A stretch of DNA of 64,000 bases from Chinchilla lanigera (taxonomy: Eukaryota; Chordata; Mammalia; Rodentia; Chinchillidae). The DNA lies in NCBI RefSeq assembly GCF_000276665.1, contig NW_004955475.1, positions 4,425,272 to 4,489,271 on the forward strand, read 5' to 3'. The notes beneath the pieces were generated by a model, which worked only from the letters and a program-made list of their open reading frames with translations, had not been told where the DNA came from and did not search any database. The position numbers and the translations under genes are program-made. Numbering within the stretch: position 1 is the first letter of the stretch; each line of letters starts with the position of its first letter. Shown in pieces: positions 1 through 11,346 of the stretch.

Positions 1-310
1 GTCTCCACTCTTATACAACATAGTTATGAAAACTTTAGACAGAGTAATTAGATAGGAGAAAGAAATAAAAAGGAATAATGATAGTAAAGGAAGAAGTTAA
101 ATTATCAATATTTGCAGGTTACATGATACTCTACATAGAAGACCTCAAAAGCTCCACTAAAAAACTGCTAGGTATAATAAGCAAATTCAGTAGCACAGTC
201 GGATACCAAGTCAACACTCAAAAATCAATAGCTTTCCTGTATATGAATAACAAAATCACTGAGAATGAAATTAGGGAAAAAACACCTTTCTCAATTGATG
301 GAGACCACTA
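1..310 (+). mobile_element. L1 LINE fragment, ORF2 reverse-transcriptase part
   Basis: Translation of 78-335 gives an L1 ORF2-like reverse-transcriptase segment ending in the region before the thumb. The catalytic box, normally FADD in L1, reads FAGY at about 111-122, so both catalytic aspartates are lost and the copy is dead. It is cut at the window edge on the left and interrupted by a foreign insert at about 311. The L1 resumes after about 827 on the same strand. Confidence 0.85.
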
Positions 311-826
311 TGAAGCAGCCCCAAGCAGGATTTAAATTAAGCAATGCGCTTTTCATGCTTACTTGTGAATCTGTCCAAGGCCTTGGCTCCTTGTCTGGAG
401 ATGAGTAGTGGACTCACAGTAAGTGAATCTCTGTGCGTCACTAATCCCTACTAAGGCCTGTAATGGCAGCTGAAGAGGGGAAAGCCTCAAAGAATAAGAG
501 AAGATCACAGCCAAGGACACCTGGATCCAACATCAACCAGATAAAGACTATAGCCTCAGGCATCTCACTCCTGGGTAGATTAACTTAACACCTTAGCTGG
601 ACAAGTCCTTGAGTGGTTCCACCCTTCTTGAGTACTGCCCTCCCTTGTTTTGATAACTAAATAAATACAGGCCACCCAGAAAAGGTCATGGTCTAGCCCT
701 GAGAGAATCTCAAACTCTGTTAGAGGGCTTGACCCTCCTAGAGCCCTGAAATTATTCCATTTGCCTCTTTTTATTTAGCCTTCTCTGTACACTCATTCAA
801 GAGATTGCAGACCTGATCAGCCAGCA
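311..826. mobile_element. LTR-like insertion inside the L1
   Basis: About 516 bp of non-L1 sequence separates two collinear pieces of one L1. It starts with TG and ends with CA, as LTRs do, and has an AATAAA-like motif near 660. I found no clean target-site duplication and cannot name the family. A solo LTR is the best guess. The insertion itself is well supported, but its identity is not. Confidence 0.45.
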
Positions 827-2215
827 ATAACTAAGGGATATTATTAACCTGATACACAGTAGCATTCAAAACATTGAAACACCTATGAATCAATCTATTG
901 AAAGATGTAAAAGACCTCTACATTGAAAACTACTGTACTCTGAAAAAGGAGATTGAAGCAGGTATCAGAAAATGGAAAGATATCCCTTGCTCTTAGGTAG
1001 TAAGAACCAACATAGTGAAAACGGCCATACTTCCAAAACTGTTGTACAGATTTAATGCAATTCTGAGCAAAATTTCAATAGCATACCTTATAAAATTAGA
1101 GAAAACAATCCTAAATTCATTTAGATCCAGAAGAGAGCTACAGTAGCAAAGGCAATTCTGGGCAACAAAGACATGGCAGGGGCATCAAAATCCCTGACTT
1201 GAAATTGTGATATAGAGCTACTGCGATAAAAATAGCATGATACTGGGAAAAAAAAAAAAAAAAACTCAACAGAACTCAAAGTCAAAGGAAAAGACAAGAA
1301 GATGCAGAAACTCCAAATTTCTCAGATGAAGAAATACAAATAGCAAATAAGTATATGAAAAAGTGTTCAACATCACTGGTCATCAGAGAAATACAAATTA
1401 AAACAACACTGAGATTCCATCTCACCCCAGAAAGAATGGCTGCTATCAAGAAATCAACCCATAACAAATGCTGGAGTTGCTGTGGCGAAAAAGGAGCCCT
1501 TCTCCACTGTTGGTGGGAGTATACCCTGGAACAACGACTGTGGAAATCAGTGTGGAGATTCCTCAAAAAACGAGGACTGGCAGTCCCATTTGACCCAGCT
1601 ATTCCCCTTCTCAGTATCTTCCCAGAAGAATTAAAAACAACATACCACAGTGATATACGTACATCTGTGTTATAGCAGCACAATTTGCAATAGCTAGAGC
1701 TTGGAAACAATCTAGATGCCCATCAACTGAGGAATAGATAAAAAATGTGGCCTTTTTATACAATAGAGTAGTACTCAGCCATAGGGAAAGATAAACTGGA
1801 GACTTTCATAGGTAAATGGATGCAACTTGAGACCCTACTCATAAGTGAAATAAGTTAGACTCATATGTGTAAACATTGTATTGTCTCCCTAGTGTGAGAT
1901 GAAAAATTAGATCCAAAACATACAAGCGATATTGGAAAATGGGAAGAAACTTCAAAAGGAAAGAGAAATTCGAATAGGGAATGGAGAAAACAAGGGAAGG
2001 AAAAGAAAAGAAACATATATATAATAGTTAAGTCGTTATACTACATATTTCTCTCAGTTCATTGGAAAGAAATGCTTGTACTACTATTGTTTGGACACTT
2101 AAATGCTGATATTTTGTATTCTGAATAACTAATTTAAAGATAACAATAAGCAATGTATTAACCATTGTTACTCTCATACTATCTTGTTTTGAAATTTTGT
2201 TTTTTTTCCTCTAAA
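827..2215 (+). mobile_element. L1 LINE, ORF2 3' end and 3' UTR
   Basis: This continues the L1 of the window start: decayed ORF2 (about 890-1,250), then the C-terminal ORF2 segment readable at 1,355-1,675, including a [21 protein letters not shown] Cys/His stretch. The typical L1 3' UTR follows (single-copy-number text about the tail, then AT-rich sequence with AACCATTGTTA). It ends in A-rich DNA near 2,215. An internal A-run at about 1,248-1,264 and many stops show decay. Confidence 0.85.
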
Positions 2216-2349
2216 ATAAAAAATACTTTTTCTATTCTGTTGCTTTTACCATAATAATAGCTTATTTATTGACTACTAATCAGCCTCCCATAAGCCTCTG
2301 ACAATGAACAGCTATTAACCATTTGCTCAAACGAAGCAGAAGCTAATGC

Positions 2350-2443
2350 TTCCTTTTTTTCTTTTCTTTCCTTTCCTTTCCTTTTTCTTTCTTTCTTTTC
2401 TTCTTTCCTTCCTTCCTTCCCTCCTTTCTTCCTTCCTTCCTTT
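2350..2443. repeat. Pyrimidine simple repeat (CTTTC/CTTC)n
   Basis: A continuous C/T tract changes from CTTTC units to CCTT units. It lies directly beside the A-tail end (T-rich on this strand) of the SINE at 2,444-2,625 and may have grown from that tail. Confidence 0.9.
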
Positions 2444-2625
2444 GTGCAGTACTGGGGAATGAAGCCAGAGCCTTCATACTAAGCTACATCCCCACCTTTT
2501 TTACTTTTATTTTGAGATAGGGTCTCACTAAATTACTAAGATGTCCAGATTGGGCTCAAGCCTGTGATCCTACTGCTTCCCTCTCCCATAATGCTGGGTT
2601 TAGAGGTCTGCACCATCATGCCTCG
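2444..2625 (-). mobile_element. ID/B1 composite SINE (B4 or B1-dID type)
   Basis: On the minus strand a B1-like left part (2,500-2,625 read backwards, with the GGTCTCACTAAATTAC and GGGCTCAAGCCTGTGATCC counterparts on the plus strand) is joined to an ID-like tRNA-derived part (2,444-2,500). This dimer structure is known in rodents. It is strongly diverged, so it is an old copy. Confidence 0.7.
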
Positions 2626-3170
2626 TTTGATAAGCTTTTGATGTTGCTGGTCATCAGAGTCACTGATTACTGACACAATGACAGATTTGAAAGGAGTCAT
2701 CTGGCCTCCTGTGAACTCCCAGGTAACATCAATGTGCAAGCAGGCTGCATGACTATTCACTTTATGGTAGACTAAACAGATATCAGCTTGAAAGAAATAG
2801 TTGAAATAGTTGTTTTCCCTGAGATAATGGGACATGGAGGATAAAATATCTTGGTTCAAATTCCTAACAGGTTGTTTTGAGGTAGTGTAGTGAAAGTGAC
2901 CGTGTGCCCTGGGCTCCCAAGGGTAAGCAGAGAATAGAATCAACTCAGGGGTACTTTGTACATGGAGATATTAGCTTAGCCAAAAGAAGGACTGATTGAA
3001 CTGCACAGTAATGAATAATATATATCATCACAAATTTCATTATCCTGTACTACCAATATGTACCAATTAACAAACATTTTTTTAAAAAGAGATAGGCTAC
3101 CTCTGGTTGGAGCAAGTGCCCTATTATTGGAAACATTAAAGTCAAAGGCATTGAATATGTTTAAGAAATA
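2626..3170. other. Intergenic, nothing recognised
   Basis: No coding potential, repeat family or conserved motif could be recognised here. The short minus-strand frames in this stretch show no family features. Confidence 0.6.
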
Positions 3171-3180
3171 TGGACATTCC

Positions 3181-3275
3181 ATTTTTTTTTGTTTTTTTTC
3201 CAGTACCGGGAATTGAACTCACGATCTCGTGCTTGCCAGGCAGGCATTGTGCCGCTGAGCTAAATCCCCAGCCCC
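3181..3275 (-). mobile_element. ID SINE with 10-bp target-site duplication
   Basis: Reverse-strand ID element: the plus strand shows the T-rich tail (3,181-3,200), then the complement of the tRNA-like body ending in TAAATCCCCAGCCCC. It is flanked by a perfect duplication TGGACATTCC at 3,171-3,180 and 3,276-3,285. The intact duplication and low divergence indicate a fairly young insertion. Confidence 0.95.
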
Positions 3276-3285
3276 TGGACATTCC

Positions 3286-3860
3286 TTTTTAATGCGCAAA
3301 TTCTAACAACTAAACTAATTATGTGAAACAGAAGTGCTAGTACTTTATCCCATTATTATCTCTGGTCTCCTGACAGGATTTTTGTTTTGCTTACTGAAAT
3401 ATTCTTTCTTGATGATTGGAAAGAGTAAGAGAAGTGCTACAAGGTTATGGAATCAGTGTTCAGTATAGACTGAAGTTTACTAAAAGAAAACTCATTATAA
3501 TTAGTTTTCACGGGGACACAGAGAAACAGAACCACAAAACAGCCCCCTGTGGTGGGTATAGAATAACTACCGGTATCCAGGGCAGTTTTAAGTTCTGGCA
3601 TTTTTTTCATTATGTGAAATACAATTGTTTCCAGGGATATTTTTCCTAGTAAAAAGAGCTTTTAAAGAACACTATGTCTTCCTTTTCTTTTGTGTTCTAC
3701 CTGAATCTAGACTTTGTATATAGTGGCTGCTTTGTAGTTTCAGACATCATCAGATTGTGGTGTGGTTTCTATACATAAAGTTGGGCTGGCTTTTCATCCT
3801 AGAGTGAGGCAGGATGCTGGTTCCAAGTTTCATTTTGTGTTACATCTAAAATACATAATG
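3286..3860. other. Noncoding, nothing recognised
   Basis: AT-rich DNA without recognised repeats or coding sequence. It lies directly upstream of the proposed ASB12 promoter region. Confidence 0.5.
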
Positions 3861-3863
3861 TGA

Positions 3864-4171
3864 CTATTTTTAAAGGTATTTTCCTACCACTTCCTTCACT
3901 TGAAAGAAACCAGAGATATAAAATAGTACTCTTACGAGCTGAACTTTTGACAAACTTTCCAGTGATATTAATCTAATAGTGATACTTCAGGGGTAAGAAG
4001 AGTGGGAGGCTATGGGAATTTCCTTTAGGTTGAGCTTGGTGGGTAAATTGACAAGGGAAGTCTTTATAAAAGAGCAGGACCTTCTTAAGCGTTAGAAAAG
4101 CTGACTGATAGCACATTCCAGTATGGAGGCTTCTTCCCATCCTCCTCCTCACTCTAAGGAGTTAGCAGAGG
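3864..4171 (+). promoter_or_regulatory. Candidate muscle-type promoter and first exon of ASB12
   Basis: This is a proposal from motifs only. A MEF2-type site (CTATTTTTAA, 3,864-3,873) lies about 200 bp upstream of a good TATA box (TATAAAAG, 4,065-4,072). A TEAD/M-CAT site (CATTCCA, 4,114-4,120) follows within the presumed transcript. A splice donor GGTAAGC occurs at 4,171-4,177, so a small noncoding exon of about 4,095-4,171 would be possible. ASB12 is mainly a muscle gene in other mammals, and the coding exon starts with a splice acceptor at 9,834, so an upstream exon must exist. An alternative donor lies at 4,772. Confidence 0.35.
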
Positions 4172-4689
4172 GTAAGCCAGAATGTTTCTGGGTCCTAGAG
4201 AAGCCAAAAAGGAAATCCAGAAAAGTTAAGTTCAGAGAATAAATTAAAGAGGTTGCAGCTCAGAAGGAAGTGTGCTAACAGAAGCTGGTCCTTCTCAGGT
4301 TCATCGGTGGTAGAGGTGAGGCTGGAATAACCTCAGACCAGGGGCCCTACCTTGGTGCCCATTTGAGTGATGCAACAGGATATGAAAGGGCAAACGGGGA
4401 GCAGTAACCCTAGTCTTACTACCTTACTAGGCACCTGTTTACTTTTCAGCCCTTCCAAGACTTTCCCGGGGGCAGCCCCCTCCTCTCCCTGGGACAGCTC
4501 CCAGAATGACATTGGTAAGATAACACGGGCTGAGAGGAGGGGTGGAGGGTAGCCTAAAATTAGTCCCCTGGAACAAGTTAGCCTAGGAGCCGAGGCCTAG
4601 CCTTTCTGCTGGGTTGTTAACAGTGGGAAAGCAGAGCCCCGCCTGCTCCAGCCTGGAGCAGGAGGGGTTCCCTGCAGAGGGGCTACCTG

Positions 4690-4772
4690 CAGAGTGGCCA
4701 ACAAGCCCTGAATGCTTCACAGAGGGGCAGTGGCAGTGACCCCAGCTCACAGCAGCCTCAGCCTGAAGTCCG
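4690..4772 (+). other. Alternative candidate noncoding exon ending at a strong splice donor
   Basis: GAAGTCCG followed by GTAAGTATG at 4,773 is a near-consensus 5' splice site. The surrounding 4,560-4,800 block is more GC-rich than its neighbours and carries no repeat. Splicing from here to the acceptor at 9,834 would give an ASB12 transcript unit of about 6.6 kb. The exon's left boundary is arbitrary. It competes with, or could follow, the exon proposed at 4,095-4,171. Confidence 0.3.
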
Positions 4773-4799
4773 GTAAGTATGTGGACATAAGACACAAAT

Positions 4800-5940
4800 C
4801 GGTCATAGAAAAGTGATCCTGGTTGTTACTATTGGGTCTGGGACATGGGAGCACTTAGGAGGAGGGATATTATATGGGCTTTCTGTCTTGTTGTTCCCAG
4901 AAAGTGTGTCCACCTGCGCCCTCTGCTCTATAGACCCCCACTTCTTAAAGGCATCTGTAGTTATACAATTCACAGAGGGTAAAGGTTTGTCTGTGTCCTT
5001 ACATTGCGTTGCAAGTTTGTGGGGGGAGGTGCAGCAGAGTGGGTTTAAAACCAGAAATTCAGAGCTCCTCAGGGAGAAAGGAGAAAGGTAAGGCTGAAAA
5101 GCAGTTTATTGATGCCTGAAGGAGTGTTCTGGGTCCCACAGAAACCAGCCACTGTCCTATAGGAGTTCTTAACCTAGATTCCTAGACCCCAAGAAGGACT
5201 TAGATAAAATATGAAGGACTCAGAAACAGAAGAGTTAACAGGTTTTTTTCCCTGCTAACCCCTAAACTGTAACTGAAATTTACTATTTCTTTTAAGGATT
5301 AAGGCAGTAAATGGCAGTACTATTACCAGTTCCTGTAACTTGGTAACAAGAAGAAATCAAAGACATTTCATATCATATTACAGTGTGACAGAGATCTTGA
5401 AATGTCATTTACACTCATTGCAACTTAGAAATTATTAGATCTTGTTATTTAATGAGTTATAAAGAAGGCCTATTACTGTGTCACGCAGTTTTAAAATATT
5501 TTGATAGCAGTATTTTAATAAAATTGGTGTCCTTTAATTCTAAGTACATTTTATCTGCTAAAGTGTAATGACAGGTATCCACAGACTTCACCAGGGACAA
5601 AATTACCAAAAAAAGGTTTAAAAGCCCCGAACTTTTAGGAATCAGAAAATGGCTTTCGGTACACCGCAGCTACACACAATAACATTTTGATCAATAAATT
5701 ATAGTAAGGTGAAGACAGACAATAGACTAGCTGCATTTTCTTGTCCGCATCTAATATAAGCAGCATTCACTCAAGTTCCAAAGCCTCAGGAAGCGCTTCT
5801 TTGATCTCCTTTGGGAGGTTCATTATGTGCGTTTTGCTATGGTCTCACGAACAACCTAGGTGAAAGCTTCAGTATTCCTCTCCACTGCTTCCTGCTTTCT
5901 TCATCTAATTAGATCTGAGTCACCAAAATAAAATAAGAAG
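4800..5940. other. Probable ASB12 intron 1, no recognised elements
   Basis: No coding sequence, SINE or LTR could be recognised. If either upstream exon proposal is correct this is intronic. Confidence 0.4.
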
Positions 5941-5943
5941 AGA

Positions 5944-6099
5944 GCCAGGTGTGGTGGTGCACACCTGTAATCCCAGCATTTGGGAGGCTGAGGCAGGAGG
6001 ATTGCCCTGAGTTCAAGGCCAGCCTGGGCTACATAGTAAGTTCAAGGTTAGCCTGAACTATACAGCAAAACCCTGTCTCAAAAAAAAAAAAAAAAAAAA
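5944..6099 (+). mobile_element. B1 SINE (7SL-derived) with 29-bp internal duplication
   Basis: A 7SL-related B1 monomer with A box (GTGGTGGTGCACACC) and B box region, ending in a 20-nt A tail. GTTCAAGGCCAGCCTGGG at 6,011 is repeated as GTTCAAGGTTAGCCTGAA at 6,040, which is the 29-bp tandem duplication typical of rodent B1. This is one of the best clues that the host is a rodent. Confidence 0.95.
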
Positions 6100-6454
6100 G
6101 CCCCAAACAAACAAAATATAAAATAGGAACAATAGAATTCCTGTTGACTGTAAGTGAAATGATTTGTATAGGAATCTTTCATTACCAGATTCCATAACAT
6201 TCAGCACGACACTCAAAAGGTGAGCATCCTGGGAGCTGCAGTGTAACTCTGCTTGAAACAAGGGGAAGGATGTGTTTCTGTTTTTTATGGTGAAACAGAA
6301 AGAACAGGATAGCCAGTAGGGAACCTGTGTTCTATGTCTGGCTCTGGTACTGCCTTCATGTATGTCACCTGGAAAACCCCTCACTTTCCACCACACAAAA
6401 AATGAGGATATCATTCCCTACCATACTACATTAAAGAGCTTTGAAATGCACAAA

Positions 6455-6612
6455 ATTATAAATGTGCTTTGGGTTCTGGAAAATGAGATATATGATAGTT
6501 ATAGCCATGTGACCTTAACAAAGTAGCTGTTACCCCTCTCAGACTTGGTTTCCCCATCTCTAAATTGAGGGTATTATATTAAATTATCTACAAATTCTAT
6601 TCCAGCTGAAGT
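6455..6612 (+). mobile_element. MIR SINE
   Basis: Contains the MIR core pattern: GTGACCTTAACAAAGTAGCT, then CTCAGACTTGGTTTCCCCATCTCTAAA split over the central domain, then GGGTATTATATTAAATTA. It is an ancient, diverged mammalian SINE. Confidence 0.7.
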
Positions 6613-6689
6613 TATAGGACATTGAGTAAGGTGCAAAAGTCATAGAAATTCAAGGCCTAAGTGTTGATTATCATAGTAAAAATAGTTAT

Positions 6690-6905
6690 TGAGAAATATG
6701 TTCAGGTACTACTCTAAAAATTGCTACATATTGGTATATCCAATCCTAACAACACTCCAAGGTAGGCACTATTATCCTGTCTTTAAAGATGAAGCAATAG
6801 GCACAGGGAGATTAAGTAATGTATCCTAGATTGCACAGTTACTAAATGGTAGAGCTGCAATTGAAGTAGGCAGGCAGTGGTTTAACACTATACCATATGG
6901 CATTT
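6690..6905 (-). mobile_element. MIR SINE, reverse orientation
   Basis: Complement of the MIR body: GGTAGGCACTATTATCCTGTC, then GATGAAGCAATAGGCACAGG, then a TTGCACAGTTACTAAATGG counterpart. It lies close to a MIR in the opposite orientation (6,455-6,612). Confidence 0.7.
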
Positions 6906-7967
6906 CCATCTGCAGTGGGGGAAAAACAGACCAATAGAGGAGTTATAATATAGTATGATGACTCCTATAATATAATAAGAGCACAGATTCTGAAGGAACT
7001 AACTCTCCAGAGGGAAATATATTTGGCAGAAGGAAGCACAAGGTACAGAGAAAACCACCATTTTCTTATCACTGGATTACGGAATATAAATAGAAAATTA
7101 ATAGTAAGTGACACGGGAGTGACTGGCTGGATCTGTGAGCTTACCTAAATCATCTGAGCTATGCCCTGAAAGAGGGGAACTATTTAGGGATTTAAAATAG
7201 TAGAATGGTGCAGACCAGAATTATATTTTTAAATCATCACTTTAGCCACAATATGGAGACAATACTGAAAAGGGAAACTAGCTAGAAAACTGTTATAACT
7301 GTTGAGGCAAAAACAAAATGATGAGAATCTAGATAAAGTACTGCCAATGTATATGGGCTTGAAGAGGATGGATGCTGTTTCTATAAAGTAAAATCCAAAA
7401 GAATTAATAAGCGAAACAAGAGGTAAGGGGACTGAGATGGGTGCTGGCATTTTAGTTTGGTTGGCCTTTATAGATGATGACAAACTTACATACAGATTAA
7501 GTTTGCTGCTACCGCTGCTCTCAGTGGTTTGATATTTCTGATCTTGAAGTACCTGCAGAATCTCAGAAGAGAGCTGGGGGCCTCAAAATATCAGAATAAA
7601 GGCGAGAGTGAAAGTTCTGGGACTGGAGCAAAGACAGTGGAGATGAGAACAGGGTGAACATATATATTCCAAGGCAGAATGCGTGAGGAGAAAAATCGGG
7701 TGAGAGTGCTGGGAAGGAAGATGAAGGAGTTTGTAGGAAGGAGTGGTCAGGACAGATGTCCCAGAAAAGTCAGCAATAGAAAGATCAGACCAAGAAATAT
7801 TCACTGAACTTAGCCATTTCGATACACTTTTTAAGAGCTTTCTTAGAATGACTGAGGGTGAGTAGAGGCAGACTGCAGAGACTAAAATAAATGGAAAATG
7901 GGAAAGGAGGTAGTAGCTAATTTGATACATTTGGTAAAGGATGGAAAGATGGCCTCCTATGCACACC

Positions 7968-8118
7968 CTGAAGGCTGAAGCTGGAGGATCAAGTTTAGCC
8001 TAGGTTGGGCAATTTAGGACTTAGTGAGACCCTATTTCAGAATAGAAAATGTAAAAGGGGCTGGGGATCTAGCTCATTGTGAAAGTTCTGGGTTTATTGC
8101 CCAGTGCCACAAAAAAGG
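7968..8118 (+). mobile_element. Degenerate B1-ID composite SINE
   Basis: A truncated B1 right part (GAAGCTGGAGGATCAAG ... AGTGAGACCCTATTTCAG) is followed at 8,059 by an ID body (GGGGCTGGGGATCTAGCTCA) and a short A-rich tail. The order B1 then ID is the same as in the reverse copy at 2,444-2,625. Confidence 0.75.
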
Positions 8119-8274
8119 GGAAAGATGGAGAGAAAGGTAGCTATAGAAGTGAAACAAATGACTATAGAAAGTTTGTTTTAATTTCTAAAATAATTGAGGA
8201 GGATAAGCCAGAGTGAGGATGTTGAAGGTACAAACAGAGACGCTTACCTTTGAAGATCTCATGGATGGGTAGTT

Positions 8275-8412
8275 TTCTTTCTACTATCAACCTCATGAAA
8301 CACGGACTATCATTTCTGTCTGGTAGATGAGAAAAGTAAGTCAGTAAAAGGGAAATGACTTGCCCAAGCTTACTCATTAGGAACTGAGGGATGATGAGCT
8401 GTAAACCTGGAT
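8275..8412 (-). mobile_element. MIR SINE remnant, reverse orientation
   Basis: Matches the MIR complement in the order TAGATGAGAAAAGTAAG, then AAATGACTTGCCCAAGC, then TGTAAACCTGGAT. Strongly diverged. Confidence 0.55.
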
Positions 8413-9834
8413 GTAGTTAATTTCACAAACCTTACTGCCACTGTACCTCAAGAATGAATCAATAAGAGGTCCGTATATGGTGCCGATGCTGACCATCTGA
8501 GAAGAGCTTAAAGTTGAGGGTGACCCCACCCACCTCAAAAATTTCTCTCTATGAAGTGAGCACCTGAGGTCTCTGGCTCACAAAGAGGGGTGGGGGTAGA
8601 CAGTCAATAAAAGGAGGTATGTGGCTGTGAGATCGTGGCTGTGAGATCTTGGCTGCAGATATGGGAGAGTACGGAGATCTGAGTTTTGAAAAACCTGCCA
8701 GCCCACCCTGACAACACGGCAGCATGAGATGGGTGAACTCCATTTTGGAGAACTAGAACAAGGTTAGTAAAATCAGTCGATAAATCGGGTCAGCTATCGA
8801 GTCGTGAGTGATTTTGTGGGCCTGAGGATTACGAGGAGAGAGGAGTTGAGGTTGGAGTCAAGGTTTCAGGCTGGATTTTGCAGAGAATGGGAAAAAGCTT
8901 GAGCCATAAGAATGGTGGAGCAGTAGGTTATGATGTAATCAGTATGAGGACACTGGCAATCTGGGGGGCTCCTGGCTCAGAGTCTTTCTGGGGAAAAGCC
9001 AGTTACACCAGAGAGGACAACTGGTTTTGGAAACTTCAGTTGTGTCCTGATACTTGTTTGCCTTCATTTTACTTGAAGTGTGCTCTTTGTAATGCACCTT
9101 CTCATTTAATCAGAAAATGACATTCAACACCCACTTTCTGATTACCTCTGTTCATGAAGCCTGGGTCTGAGACTGAGAGAAAGCTACAGAAAACTCAAAA
9201 GAAGGGGATTTGATGAGATTTGAGAACATGTGGAGAACATGAACTTCACCTAAAAGGGAGAGACCAGGAGCTGAGGGTCTGCCCCACGAAATAGATGCTA
9301 GAATGCTCAGGGATACAAGCTTGACACTATAAACCACCTTTTTATTGGCCTAGCAACTGCCAAACTTAAGCCACCTCATTAATCCACATATACTAACCTG
9401 AGTAAAATGGATCTACTAAATCTTCAGCCATGATGTAGGCTCTATTGGAGGTAAAGGAATGCAAGATAAATAGAGTTCTCACCCTGGTGTTTATACTGTC
9501 ATGGAGCATGGATCTGTGAAAATGCACTGAAAGCTCACAGCTGAAATCTAGTTGTGATTTTTTTTTTAGAATCCTCAGGCAGGAAGAAATCAGGAAAGGC
9601 ATCCCAGAAGTAAGTCTGAAGGGCAGGTAGAACAGTAGCTGAGAAAGCACTAAGGTGTGAAGAGGCCTCACCTGCTTTGACAGTTGTCCTGGGGCCTGAA
9701 ATAGGATAGCAGAATGAGAAGTAGGAGACCCATGGATGAGTACCCTGATGGTGATGGGCAGGGGACAAAAGGTTCGAGAAGAAGATAGCATTCCAGATAT
9801 CTTCAGTATCTCTCCCTTCTTTTGTCACCCACAG
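8413..9834. other. Probable ASB12 intron, no recognised elements; ends at a 3' splice site
   Basis: No repeat family or coding sequence recognised apart from the end. A pyrimidine tract (TCTCCCTTCTTTTGTCACCC) leads into ACAG at 9,831-9,834, a strong acceptor for the exon that starts at 9,835. Reading frames through this stretch are not ankyrin-like and end up spliced out. Confidence 0.6.
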
Positions 9835-9888
9835 ATCTGGCATACCATCCTCCTCATAATGAGAATAGTCGTGTTCCAGTCAGCCGAG

Positions 9889-11224
9889 ATGAACCTCATG
9901 GACATCACCAAGATCCTCTCCCTCCTGCAGCCCGAAGAGGAGGAGGACACTGACACAGGGGAGAAGCAGGCTCTTAATCAAGCAGTATACGACAATGACT
10001 CCTATACCTTGGATCAGCTTCTATGCCAAGAGCGCTACAAACGATTCATTAACAGCAGGAGTGGCTGGGGTGTTCCTGGGACACCTTTGCGCTTGGCTGC
10101 TTCTTATGGCCACTTGAGCTGTTTGCAGGTCCTGCTAGCACATGGTGCTGATGTTGACAGCTTGGATGTCAAAGCACAGACACCGCTTTTCACCGCTGTC
10201 AGTCATGGCCATCTGGACTGTGTGCGTGTGCTTTTGGAGGCTGGGGCCTGTCCTGGTGGTAGCATCTACAACAACTGTTCTCCTGTGCTCACAGCTGCCC
10301 GTGACGGTTCTGTTGCCATCTTGCAGGAGCTCCTAGGTCATGGAGCAGAGGCCAACGTCAAGGCTAAACTACCAATGTGGGCATCGAACATAGCTTTATG
10401 TTCTGGCCCCCTCTATTTGGCTGCAGTCTATGGCCATCTCGACTGTTTTCGCCTACTTTTGCTCCATGGGGCAGATCCTGATTACAACTGCACCGATAAA
10501 GGCCTACTGGCTCACGTTCCCCAGCCCCGCACTCTCCTTGAAGTCTGCCTCCACCACAATTGTGAGCCAGAGTATATCCAGTTGTTAATTGATTTTGGTG
10601 CTAACATCTACCTTCCATCCCTCCCTCTGGACATGACCTCAAAAGATGATAAAGGTGTTGCATTGCTGCTACAGGCCAGAGGTGAGTGGTGAGCAAGCCA
10701 GCCCCCAAGGATCCTCAGCTTATAGGTCCAAGCATCCCAAATCACTGTTCAAGCCATTTCTATGGGATGAACTGGAGAAAACTTCATCTTCCCCTCTTTC
10801 CTTGGGCCCCATTGGAGAAAATGTTACAGACTCCATGTTAGCGAAAGGACCACTAAGATGAGGTGGGTGGGGAGAAGCACTTGCTCAATTTCTGGTCCTG
10901 GCTGTTTTTGTGGCCTTGAGCATTCCCATCCTAGGTCTCCAGGCAGCTCCTTTGGTACCATACAGTGGGGGACATTTTTCAGAAGGAAGAGGACATTAGA
11001 GCTGTAGCAGCCAGGGTAGGGTGAATGTAGGCTTTGGTGGGAGAATTATATTGAGAAATGCTCCTCCTGACTTATTTCTCCTTGCTGTAGCCACTCCACA
11101 GTCGCTCCTATCCCAGGCCCGTTTAGTTATCCGCAGAGCCCTGCACCAGGCCAGCCAACCAGAAGCCATCGACCAGCTGGATATTCCCTCCATGTTGATT
11201 AGCTACCTCAAACATCAACTATAA
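9889..11224 (+). CDS. ASB12: Ankyrin repeat and SOCS box protein 12 (two coding exons)
   Basis: Coding sequence is 9,889-10,681 joined to 11,091-11,224, 308 residues. The donor (CAGAG|GTGAGT) and acceptor (TTGCTGTAG|CC) keep the frame. About five ankyrin repeats lie at residues 64-93, 97-126, 130-158, 172-201 and 214-243, with clear GTPLRLAASYGH and ADVDSLD-type motifs. Residues 266-308 form the SOCS box: a BC-box (SLLSQARLVIRRAL) and a Cul5-box-like LDIP segment. ASB proteins are substrate adaptors of Elongin BC-Cullin 5-Rbx2 ubiquitin ligases. The substrate of ASB12 is not evident here. The start at 9,889 has G at -3 and begins the conserved MNLMDITK. An in-frame ATG at 9,859, also inside the exon and with A at -3, would add 10 residues. 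The length equals the family norm within one or two residues and there are no breaks, so the gene looks intact. AMER1 lies about 14.6 kb downstream on the same strand. Confidence 0.96.
10682..11090 (+). other. ASB12 last intron (409 bp)
   Basis: GT at 10,682 follows CCAGAG, and AG at 11,089-11,090 follows CTTATTTCTCCTTGCTGT. Unspliced reading stops after three residues (GEW) beyond the exon, whereas the spliced frame continues into the SOCS box. The intron therefore separates the ankyrin part from the SOCS box. Confidence 0.9.
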
Positions 11225-11340
11225 TTCTGAAGTATTCCTAGAAGCCCATGATGCCTCCAAGAACCACTTGAAGACCTAGGTAGCTGAAGAACACTACAGC
11301 TCTACCACCTCAGGAGCTGCTCTCCCATAGTATCCTCCAT

Positions 11341-11346
11341 AATAAA
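11341..11346 (+). promoter_or_regulatory. ASB12 polyadenylation signal
   Basis: AATAAA about 117 bp after the stop codon, followed at about 11,364 by a GT-rich stretch (TTCTGGTGGCTACTGTGTCTG) suited to a downstream element. It gives a short 3' UTR. Confidence 0.8.

Noticed and set aside
9535..9843. Frames just upstream of ASB12, and the extended start at 9,736
   Set aside because: The splice acceptor at 9,831-9,834 shows the exon begins at 9,835, so upstream codons are intronic.
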